Under the pieces are notes generated by a model. It did no database searches. It was not told where the DNA came from and saw only the letters and a list, made by a program, of their open reading frames with translations. Of a stretch of DNA of 64,000 nt, positions 44,120 to 51,464 are shown piece by piece. Numbering within the stretch: the first letter of the stretch is position 1; each line of letters begins with the position of its first letter. The position numbers were made by a program, and so were the translations under genes. The DNA lies in the NCBI GenBank assembly GCA_014360685.1, contig JACIXB010000021.1:1-64000 (forward strand). The letters run 5' to 3'. The DNA is from Actinomycetota bacterium. GTDB lineage: Bacteria; Actinomycetota; Geothermincolia; Geothermincolales; RBG-13-55-18.

Positions 44120-45274
44120 ATGATCATAGGTGTGCCCCGCGAGGTGGTGGACCAGGAGTTCCGAGTGGCCCTCACCCCCCAAGGCGCCCACGAGCTGGTT
44201 CACGAGGGACACAGGGTGCTGGTGGAGAGGGGGGCCGGGGAGGGCTCCAGCATTTCCGACCGTGAATACCGCGAGGCGGGGGCCGAGGTGGTGGAGGGTC
44301 CGGGGGAGGTATTCGGGGCGTCGGAGCTGGTCCTCAAGGTCAAGGAACCCCAGGAAAGCGAGTATCCCCTCCTCAGGGAAAACCAGGTGCTCTTCGCTTT
44401 CCTCCACCTGGCCGCCAACCGCGGCCTCACCGAGGAACTCCTGAAGAGGCGGGTCATAGGGGTTGCCTACGAGACGGTCCAGAGGGATGACGGGACCCTT
44501 CCCCTCCTGGCCCCCATGAGCGAGGTGGCCGGGCGTATGGCTCCCCAGGTGGGGGCGCATTACCTGGAAAAGATGAACGGAGGGAGGGGGCTGCTTCTCG
44601 GGGGGGCCACCGGCGTACCGCCCGCCAACGTGGTCATCCTGGGGGCGGGCATCGTGGGCTCCCACGCCGCCATACTGGCTACCGGGATGGACGCTCACGT
44701 CATGGTCCTGGACAAGAGCGTGGTCAAGATGCGCTACCTGGAGCACATCCTGCACGGACGAATTACCACCCTGATCTCCAACAAGATGAACGTCGCCCTG
44801 GCGGTAAGGGACGCCGACCTGGTGATCGGCGCGGTCCTGGTCCCCGGTGCCCGCTGTCCCGTGCTGGTGGGAGAGGAGGTGGTGAGGGACATGCGTCCCG
44901 GCTCCGTTGTGGTGGACGTATCCATAGACCAGGGGGGATGCGTGATGACCTCCCGTCCCACCACCCATTCCGATCCCGTTTACGAGGCACACGGCGTACT
45001 CCATTACTGCGTGGGCAACATGCCGGGGGCGGTGCCCCATACCTCCACCTTCGCCCTGACCAACGTCACCTTGCCCTACGTGCAGATGATAGCCGGCTTG
45101 GGGCTGGCGGAGGCCGTGCGTCGGGACAGGAGCCTGGCCAGGGGCGTGAACACCATCGAGGGGAGGATAACCAATCGGCCCGTGGCCGAGGCCCATGCCT
45201 TGGTTTACGAACCCCTGGAATATATCCTCCCTATAGAATTCCCGGGAGCCGGCTACCCTGGCTGTCTCACCTAG
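44120..45274 (+). CDS. ald: Alanine dehydrogenase
   Basis: The 384-residue enzyme interconverts L-alanine and pyruvate with NAD. It shows IIGVPREVVDQEFRVALTP, the catalytic Lys in LVLKVKEP, the His in LFAFLHLAAN, NAD-binding VVILGAGIVGSHAAILATGM and VSIDQGGC. The C-terminus is odd: YILPIEFPGAGYPGCLT is longer than usual, and its DNA is echoed 101 bases downstream in another frame. It fits an amino-acid-using metabolism with the dehydrogenase operon at 10.4-13.8 kb. Confidence 0.95.
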   Translation: MIIGVPREVVDQEFRVALTPQGAHELVHEGHRVLVERGAGEGSSISDREYREAGAEVVEGPGEVFGASELVLKVKEPQESEYPLLRENQVLFAFLHLAANRGLTEELLKRRVIGVAYETVQRDDGTLPLLAPMSEVAGRMAPQVGAHYLEKMNGGRGLLLGGATGVPPANVVILGAGIVGSHAAILATGMDAHVMVLDKSVVKMRYLEHILHGRITTLISNKMNVALAVRDADLVIGAVLVPGARCPVLVGEEVVRDMRPGSVVVDVSIDQGGCVMTSRPTTHSDPVYEAHGVLHYCVGNMPGAVPHTSTFALTNVTLPYVQMIAGLGLAEAVRRDRSLARGVNTIEGRITNRPVAEAHALVYEPLEYILPIEFPGAGYPGCLT

Positions 45275-45354
45275 CGGAAAGGGGAAGAAGGGCAGGAGAC
45301 CCGGAGACGGGAAGAGTGGAGTATATCCTCCCCATGGAATTCCCGGGAGCCGGC
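45217..45354 (+). repeat. 37-bp direct repeat at the ald 3' end
   Basis: GGAATATATCCTCCCTATAG... at 45217-45253 recurs at 45318-45354 with three mismatches. The first copy encodes the last residues of Ald, the second lies after its stop in another frame. Confidence 0.8.
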
Positions 45355-45699
45355 CATAACCGGCCTTATCATGAAGTTCTTGTCGACCAAGGGAAGGTAT
45401 TATCTTCGGGGGGCGCTTCGGGGGATCTTGGGTATCCTTGGTAAATACCGTCCGTAAAGGTATGAGGTGGGTTAAGGTCACGTGGATGGAGCCAGGCGAT
45501 CATGGGGACCTTGGCGAATATCATCTTGAGGGGACCTCAGGTGGTTGGAAGCCGCGCGGTCAGCTCCGCGTGGCGTAGGGGACCGGGCAGATGCCTTAAG
45601 AAGAGTGAACACGGATTAATGCGATGTGGATGGCGTAACCTGATCCAAGGGACATTCATGAGTGCCGCCCGAAGAGGGCGTGGAGTGGCTTAGGCTCAC
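45275..45699. other. Intergenic region with hairpins before xerD
   Basis: No gene is supported in this 425-base gap. Besides the 37-bp repeat it holds hairpins TGAGG-GGA-CCTCA (45527-45539) and GCGCGG-TCAGCT-CCGCGT (45554-45571). It could be a structured leader or small RNA, but I do not recognise a known class. Confidence 0.35.
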
Positions 45700-46704
45700 G
45701 TGAACAAGGCCATGAGATCAGAGGGGAGCCTTAGCGGAGAGGATTCCGCCTGGCCGGATCTTTTACGGGAATTCCTGGTCTATCTGCGGGCGGAGAGAGG
45801 CCTGTCGGAGCGCACCGTGGATGCCTATCGCAGAGACATGGCGCGCTTGGTGGATTTCGCCCTGCGGGAAGGCATCCGTTCTCCCGGCCAAATGGGCAGG
45901 GAACAGGTCACCACCTTTTTGGAGGAGATGGCGGAGACGGGGCTCTCGCCGAGATCCCTTGCCCGCCTCACCGCATCCCTTCGCGCCTTTCAGCGTTTTC
46001 TGGTCCAGGACGGTGGGGGGGAGGTCCTCCCCCTCGGCGACCTTCCCTATCCCCGGCATGCCAGGAAACTGCCCGCGGTCCTCAGCCTGGAGGAAGTGGA
46101 AATCCTCCTGGAACAGCCCATGCCCGGAGACGCCCTGGGCCTGAGGGACCGGGCGCTGCTGGAAACCCTTTACGGCACCGGGGTACGCATCTCCGAGTTG
46201 GTATACCTGGACCTGGAGGACCTTGACCTGAAGGAAGGGGAGATGCGGGTGATGGGCAAGGGTTCACGGGAGAGGGTGGTTCCGGTGGGCGGGAGGGCCG
46301 CCGAAGCGCTGGCCGCATACCTGGCACACGGCAGGCCGAGGCTCTCCCGCAGCCCCTCCCAGAGAGCCTTGTTCCTGAACTCCAGGGGTGGCCGGATAAC
46401 CCGCCAGGGGGTTTGGGGGGTGGTGCGCAAGTACGCGGAAAGGGTGGGCCTGAAGGACAGGATGACGCCCCATACCCTGCGCCACAGCTACGCCACCCAC
46501 CTGCTGGAGAACGGCGTGGACCTGCGCTACATTCAGGAGCTGTTGGGGCATGCCAGCGTAAGTACCACCCAGATCTACACCCACGTTAGCCGGAAGCACC
46601 TGAAGGAAGTTTACCTCAGGTCCCATCCGCACGCCGCGGGCTTTCCCGGGTTGCCGGAAGGCTCCGGGCCGCGGCATACGCATGAGGATGAGCCGGATTA
46701 TTAA
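45700..46704 (+). CDS. xerD: Tyrosine recombinase XerD
   Basis: The 334-residue protein is a site-specific tyrosine recombinase that resolves chromosome dimers at dif. All six catalytic residues are seen: R163 (TGVRISELVYL), K187 (GKGSRERVVP), H258 and R261 (HTLRHSYATHL), H284 (LLGHASVSTT) and Y293 (QIYTHVS). The N-terminal SAM-like domain is intact. The start (GTG, or ATG four codons later) is uncertain. Position next to deoB genes and housekeeping loci fits a chromosomal Xer rather than an integrase. Confidence 0.93.
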   Translation: MNKAMRSEGSLSGEDSAWPDLLREFLVYLRAERGLSERTVDAYRRDMARLVDFALREGIRSPGQMGREQVTTFLEEMAETGLSPRSLARLTASLRAFQRFLVQDGGGEVLPLGDLPYPRHARKLPAVLSLEEVEILLEQPMPGDALGLRDRALLETLYGTGVRISELVYLDLEDLDLKEGEMRVMGKGSRERVVPVGGRAAEALAAYLAHGRPRLSRSPSQRALFLNSRGGRITRQGVWGVVRKYAERVGLKDRMTPHTLRHSYATHLLENGVDLRYIQELLGHASVSTTQIYTHVSRKHLKEVYLRSHPHAAGFPGLPEGSGPRHTHEDEPDY

Positions 46705-46786
46705 GGGCCTACCGGTGGACCGGAGGAACCCGCGCTCCGCCAGCGGGGCGACGGAAGCGAAGGAAGCTTTTCATCCGTCGTCCGGG

Positions 46787-46813
46787 TTGAAGAGGCGGGG
46801 ATTCGGTTATAAT
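46787..46813 (+). promoter_or_regulatory. Predicted promoter before the SPASM radical SAM gene
   Basis: A perfect TATAAT (46808-46813) has TTGAAG 15 bases upstream; with GGTTGA as -35 the spacing is 17. The transcript would have a leader of about 140 bases that includes the 18-codon ORF. Confidence 0.5.
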
Positions 46814-46913
46814 AGTATGAAAATATGGTCAAGGGATGAAACGGGTGCCTTACTACGGTGTTCTTATCTAGAAAAAGGATGAAGGTAAGCGATTTTTCTT
46901 GCGAGAGGAGGTG

Positions 46914-46970
46914 ATGGGAAGCGGGAAATGCGGGTATCAAGAGACGGGAAAGGAGGTGAAGCATGCCTGA
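46914..46970 (+). CDS. Small ORF (18 codons) overlapping a radical SAM gene
   Basis: The ORF encodes MGSGKCGYQETGKEVKHA. Its ATG is preceded directly by AGAGGAGGTG, and its stop overlaps the first codons of the radical SAM gene. The spacing between AGGAGG and ATG is short but workable. It may be a leader peptide or a tiny RiPP-like precursor, or just leader sequence; I cannot tell. The single Cys lies near the N-terminus. Confidence 0.3.
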   Translation: MGSGKCGYQETGKEVKHA

Positions 46971-48315
46971 CGTTACCGCCTTCCGGGATTACATGATCAA
47001 GAAAACCATCAACGGCTTAATCTTCGTTCTTCCCAACGTGCCGGACGACAAGCTGCTCTCCTTCGCCGAGAAGTTCGTCCGGGAGATCAAGTGGCCGGAC
47101 GGCCAGGAATTCGTCAGGAACCTCATCCTGCAGGTGAAGAGGAGGCTTCCCGAGCTCCATCGGAACGTGCGCCGCGGGGCCATAAACTTCCTCACCGACG
47201 CCCTTTTCTACAAGGCCAGGGTAAGGGAGGAGTTCGAACGCCGCGAGGGTTTCAGCCCGCCCCTGCTCCTGGTCATAAGCCCCACCATGCGCTGCAACCT
47301 GCGCTGCGTGGGCTGCTACGCGGGAATGTACTCCAAGAAGGACGACCTGCCAGAGGAGGTGCTGGACCGGGTCATCCGCGAGGCCAAGGAGATGGGCATC
47401 TACTTCCTGGTCATCTCCGGAGGAGAACCCTTCTTCTATGGACCCTTGTTAGACACCTTCCGACGGCATAACGACGTCACTTTCCAGGTGTATACCAACG
47501 GGACCCTTATCGACCGGGAACTGGCCCAGGAGATAGCCGAGCTGGGGAACGTCATCCCCTGCATATCCGTGGAGGGCTACCGCGAGGAGACGGACCAGCG
47601 CCGGGGAGAGGGCGTCTACGACAAGGTCCTCCGGGCTATGGATAACCTCAAGGAAGCCGGAGCCCTGTTCGGATTCTCGGCCACGGTCACCCGCTTCAAC
47701 TCCGACCTCCTCACCAGCGAGGAGTTCGTGGACTTCTACCTGGAGGAGAAGGGGTGCTTCATAGGGTGGTACTTCCAGTACATGCCCATCGGGACCCGTC
47801 CCTCCCTGGACCTCATGACCACCCCCGAGCAGCGCATACAGCGCTGGGAACGCATCAACCGCATGCGGCGGGAGAGGAAGGCCCTCATATCCGACTTCTG
47901 GTGCGACGGTCCACTGGTGGGTGGGTGCATGGCCGGAGGCCACAACTACCTGCACATCAACCAGAACGGGGACGTGGAACCCTGCGTGTTCGCCCATTTC
48001 GCGGTGGACAACATCAAGGAAAAGTCGCTGGCCGAGGTCCTGAACTCCGATTTCTTCCGGGCCATACGCAGCCGGCGGCCCTACCATCCCAACCTGCTGC
48101 GCCCCTGCATGATCATCGACCACCCCTACGTCCTGCGGGAATGCGTGGCCCTGAGCGGCGCCCGGCCCACGCACCCCGAGGCGGAAGGTATCCTCACCGA
48201 GCTGGCGCCCGACCTCGACCGCTACGGAGAGGAGTACGGTCGCCTGGCGGACGAGGTGTGGATGGAGCATTATCAGCAGCCCCACCTCAGGGCGGAAGGA
48301 GGGGCCACGGCCTGA
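46963..48315 (+). CDS. Radical SAM protein with SPASM-like C-terminus
   Basis: The 450-residue protein has an N-terminal region of about 100 residues with no match I recognise. A radical SAM core follows with C111-x3-C115-x2-C118 (CNLRCVGCY). A C-terminal SPASM-like region carries several Cys (CDGPLVGGCMAGG, VEPCVFAH, LRPCMIIDHP, LREC) that can bind auxiliary clusters. Its substrate is unknown; peptide-modifying, heme-related and anaerobic maturation roles occur in related proteins. The start follows GGAAAGGAGGTGAAGC, a strong site. Confidence 0.87.
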   Translation: MPDVTAFRDYMIKKTINGLIFVLPNVPDDKLLSFAEKFVREIKWPDGQEFVRNLILQVKRRLPELHRNVRRGAINFLTDALFYKARVREEFERREGFSPPLLLVISPTMRCNLRCVGCYAGMYSKKDDLPEEVLDRVIREAKEMGIYFLVISGGEPFFYGPLLDTFRRHNDVTFQVYTNGTLIDRELAQEIAELGNVIPCISVEGYREETDQRRGEGVYDKVLRAMDNLKEAGALFGFSATVTRFNSDLLTSEEFVDFYLEEKGCFIGWYFQYMPIGTRPSLDLMTTPEQRIQRWERINRMRRERKALISDFWCDGPLVGGCMAGGHNYLHINQNGDVEPCVFAHFAVDNIKEKSLAEVLNSDFFRAIRSRRPYHPNLLRPCMIIDHPYVLRECVALSGARPTHPEAEGILTELAPDLDRYGEEYGRLADEVWMEHYQQPHLRAEGGATA

Positions 48316-48336
48316 ACGCTCGAGGAGTGGAGGCGA

Positions 48337-48358
48337 GGGCCGTCCCGCGGGGCGGCCC
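48337..48358 (+). terminator. Probable terminator after the radical SAM gene
   Basis: GGGCCGTCCC and GGGGCGGCCC form a long GC-rich stem (one G-T pair) 21 bases after the stop, followed by a broken T-rich TTCGCTTTC. Termination is likely partial. Confidence 0.45.
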
Positions 48359-48427
48359 TTCGCTTTCGTGCCGGAGGAGATGCAGGGTAGCACATCCGGC
48401 GTCGTCCGGGAGAGGGGGAGGAAGAAG

Positions 48428-49381
48428 TTGGCGATGGAGGAAGTGATCTTCGGAGAAGGATGGCTGGACAAGCTCCTATCGGAGCGGTCGGCACCTCGAC
48501 GGCTCAAGGAACGGGTGCGCGAAGCTTTGCAGGAGGAAAGGAACAAGAAGGCCTGCGCCCGTCGCTGGAAGGAGGTGGACCGACTCCTGGGGGCGGGTGA
48601 GGTTAGCCGGGCCCTCGAGGAGGCCACGGCTTCCTTCCGCGAGGCCTTGGGGGCCATCAAGGGATCGGTAAAGAGGGAGGAGGACCTGTCCACGCCCTTC
48701 AGCCCCTTCCTGGCCGGCGAAGAGAAGATAAGGGAGGCCCTGCAACCTCCCCCCGAGTGGAAGGGAATCTCCGGACACCTCGATGACCTGGAAGCGCTTC
48801 GAGCCCTCGTATTCCTCAACCACTTGCGACGTTTGATGGCTTCCTGGGGCGCTCCAATCTGGAAAGGTCCGGCGGAGGGACTGTTGCAGCGGCTGGACGG
48901 GGACCTGGAGGAACTGAGACGAGTGCGAGAGGAGCTGCGCTCCCTGGACAAGGGTGACTTGGAGGCGGAAGCGGACCTGGCTGACCATTACGCCGGCGCC
49001 GCCTCGAGGTTCGCCCGGGATCTTTTCCAGCTGCACCTGCTTAACTCCCGCCATCCCGAGGTGGGTATGCGTTTCCACATCCTCTGGGAGCAAGTGGAGA
49101 AATTACTCGAGGACCGTGACTTCGCGGCCGCCGCCCAGGAGGCCTTCAGCGTTCTGGAGGAGGCCTTCGATGTCGCCGGGCTGGGAGGCGGCGATCTTTT
49201 GGAGATGGTGGACATCCTTTACGACTACTTTTCGGATCCGGAGGAGCTCCGCCGGGTGGTGGACGCCATGGCCGCCATGCGTCGCGGAGTCGGCAGGTCT
49301 CCCTGGGAAGGACGGGAGAGGCGGTTTATAGACACGCTGAGAAGCGCCCTGGAGGACATGGGCCTTTTAAGTTTAAGGTAA
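48428..49381 (+). CDS. Hypothetical helical protein
   Basis: I do not recognise this family. From the TTG with GGGGGAGG upstream the product has 317 residues. It is rich in Glu, Arg and Leu with mostly helical, charged sequence and no transmembrane segment or metal motif, so it is probably cytoplasmic. It sits between a radical SAM gene and deoB, with short gaps, which may mean co-transcription. The track GTG adds 20 residues. Confidence 0.6.
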   Translation: MAMEEVIFGEGWLDKLLSERSAPRRLKERVREALQEERNKKACARRWKEVDRLLGAGEVSRALEEATASFREALGAIKGSVKREEDLSTPFSPFLAGEEKIREALQPPPEWKGISGHLDDLEALRALVFLNHLRRLMASWGAPIWKGPAEGLLQRLDGDLEELRRVREELRSLDKGDLEAEADLADHYAGAASRFARDLFQLHLLNSRHPEVGMRFHILWEQVEKLLEDRDFAAAAQEAFSVLEEAFDVAGLGGGDLLEMVDILYDYFSDPEELRRVVDAMAAMRRGVGRSPWEGRERRFIDTLRSALEDMGLLSLR

Positions 49382-49463
49382 TGAGCGACTTAGGGAGAAG
49401 CGGGGCTTGGGTTGGAGGGCCATAACGGCCCCGGTCACGGCGGCGGGCGCGGAGGTAGGGCAA

Positions 49464-50717
49464 GTGGGCGGTATCAAGCGCGTGATCTGGATAGTCCTGG
49501 ACGGAGTGGGGGCCGGAGAGCTTCCCGACGCCGGGGATTACGGGGACCGGGGAGCCCATACCCTTTTACACACCGCGGAGGCTGTGGGCGGACTATCCCT
49601 TCCCAACCTGGAAAGGCTCGGGCTGGGAAACGTAGCGCCGGCTGAGGGCTTGATGTCCAGGCGGGACGCAGAAGGGGCCTTCGGGAAAATGAAAGAGGCC
49701 TCGCCGGGCAAGGATTCCACCACCGGCCACTGGGAACTGGCGGGCGTTATCCTGGATCGCCCCTTCCCCGTCTACCCCCGCGGTTTCCCCCCCGAGGTGG
49801 TGGAAGAGTTCGAGAGGCGCATCGGGAGAAAGGTTCTGGGGAACAGGCCGGCTTCCGGGACCAGTATCATCGAGGAGCTGGGGGAGGAACACCTGCGCAC
49901 CGGGAGGCCCATCCTCTACACCTCGGCGGACAGCGTCTTCCAACTGGCGGCCCACAAGGAAGTGATCCCCCTCGAGGAGCTCTACCGCATGTGCCGCGCG
50001 GCCCGGGAGATCCTGCGGGGCGAGCACGCCGTGAGCAGGGTCATCGCCAGGCCCTTCGTGGGACAGCCGGGGTCATTCCGGCGGGTGGGCGCGGAGCGCT
50101 TGGATCTCTCCCTTCCCCCTCCTCGGCCCACGGTCCTGGACCTCTGCCGGGAGGCAGGCCTGCCGGTGATCGGAGTGGGCAAGGTGGGAGACCTTTTCGC
50201 GGGACGGGGTTTCCTGCGCAGCCCGCACACCTCGGGCAACGCCGAGACCATGTCCCGGCTCCTGGAGGAAGTGAAGGCGGGGGGAAGCGGCATCCTCATG
50301 GCCAACCTGGTGGACTTCGACATGCTCTACGGCCACCGCCGGGACCCGGAAGGCTTCGCCGGCGCCCTGCGCGAGGTGGACGCCTTCCTGCCCCGGCTCC
50401 AGGAGGCCATGCGCCCCGAGGACCTGCTGCTCATGGTCTCCGACCACGGCTGCGACCCCACCTTCAGGGGCACGGACCACACCCGGGAATACGGGCTTCT
50501 CCTGGCCTGGAGTCCTGTTTTGTCCGCAGGCGTCGACTTGGGAACGAGAAAAACCTTCGCCGACGCCGGAAAAACGGTGGCCGAACTTCTCGGACTGGAC
50601 GGTTCGTCTCTTGACGGGGACAGTTTCGCCGGACGGTTCCGAGGGAAGAAAGGCGATTTCAATCCCTGTCAGGGACCAGGATCGCCTGGGGAGGCGGAAG
50701 CCGGGCTTGGTCGATGA
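49464..50717 (+). CDS. deoB: Phosphopentomutase
   Basis: The enzyme interconverts ribose- or deoxyribose-1-phosphate and the 5-phosphate. It has the alkaline-phosphatase-superfamily metal sites VLDGVGAGELPDAG, KDSTTGHWELAG, MANLVDFDMLYGHRRD and SDHGCDPTFRGTDHTREYGLLLAW. I start it at the GTG with GGAGGTAGG upstream (417 residues); the track's extra 19 residues do not match homologues. No nucleoside phosphorylase gene is next to it, although xerD-deoB pairing is common. Confidence 0.93.
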   Translation: MGGIKRVIWIVLDGVGAGELPDAGDYGDRGAHTLLHTAEAVGGLSLPNLERLGLGNVAPAEGLMSRRDAEGAFGKMKEASPGKDSTTGHWELAGVILDRPFPVYPRGFPPEVVEEFERRIGRKVLGNRPASGTSIIEELGEEHLRTGRPILYTSADSVFQLAAHKEVIPLEELYRMCRAAREILRGEHAVSRVIARPFVGQPGSFRRVGAERLDLSLPPPRPTVLDLCREAGLPVIGVGKVGDLFAGRGFLRSPHTSGNAETMSRLLEEVKAGGSGILMANLVDFDMLYGHRRDPEGFAGALREVDAFLPRLQEAMRPEDLLLMVSDHGCDPTFRGTDHTREYGLLLAWSPVLSAGVDLGTRKTFADAGKTVAELLGLDGSSLDGDSFAGRFRGKKGDFNPCQGPGSPGEAEAGLGR

Positions 50718-51464
50718 TTTCCATGACCCCCCGCTGACTTTTCCCGCCTATGCGGTAAAGGGCCCCGGCGAAACTTTACATATGCCCGCGATAACCCGCC
50801 TGCCAGGGGGAGCCCGCGGGGATTCACGGTCGGCCTCCACGAAGGCCACGCTCAGCGGCCGGGAATACATATGTGCGCGCTTTCCCTCCGCGGCGTCCTT
50901 TTGGGTCGCGTCACCGTCCGTGCAAGGCTTTCGCCTCCCATCCCGGAGCTGGACACCATGTTTAACCGAGACCGCTTACGGAATCGACAAGGAGAGGCCG
51001 CCCTCGCGTGGTGAGTGGATCAAGGGGGCGGAGACCGCCTTCCTCCCCGTCCTCCTCCGACAAAAAATGTAACCGAGGTCACTTCTCGGCAACGGCAGCG
51101 AGAGGTCACCTTCGCTTGCTGCGTGGATCAAGGGGGCGGAGACCGCCTTCCTCCCCGTCCTCCTCCGACAAAAAATGTAACCGAGGTCACTTCTCGGCAA
51201 CGGCAGCGAGAGGTCACCTTGGCTTGCTGCGTGGATCAAGGGGGCGGAGACCGCCTTCCTCCCCGTCCTACTCCGACAATGAATATCCGCTCCGCTTGGA
51301 AAACAGGGCACGATTCGTAACATGAAAGCCGGATTCGGCTTCTGTTGCCACGCCGCAGGGTATATTCTGGACGTGGGATAAACGCTCTTCCCCTCGCAGC
51401 CGAGGAGTTGCCCGGTGGTCCTCGGCGAAGGGATAAGGAGAGTGAAAGAGGAGGGCGAGACTAC
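50718..51464. other. Intergenic region before the tRNA nucleotidyltransferase gene
   Basis: About 750 bases with no supported gene. Most of the second half is the 108-bp tandem repeat described separately. The first 300 bases hold nothing recognisable. Confidence 0.5.
51015..51279 (+). repeat. 108-bp tandem repeat, about 2.5 copies
   Basis: Copies lie at 51015-51122, 51123-51230 (one mismatch) and a partial one at 51231-51279. Each full unit can form two hairpins, GGCGG-AGA-CCGCC and CCGAG-GTCACTT-CTCGG. The length is a multiple of three, so ORFs run through it in two plus frames and one minus frame, but none has a credible start. It is not CRISPR-like: units are contiguous, with no spacers. 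Confidence 0.93.

Noticed and set aside
43970-45481. Minus-strand ORF of 503 codons over ald
   Set aside because: Antisense shadow of alanine dehydrogenase.
51015-51279. CRISPR array
   Set aside because: Units are contiguous, 108 bp long and have no unique spacers; no cas genes are nearby.
51008-51325. Repetitive proteins in the 108-bp repeat
   Set aside because: Several frames are open only because the unit is a multiple of three; no start signal supports any of them.
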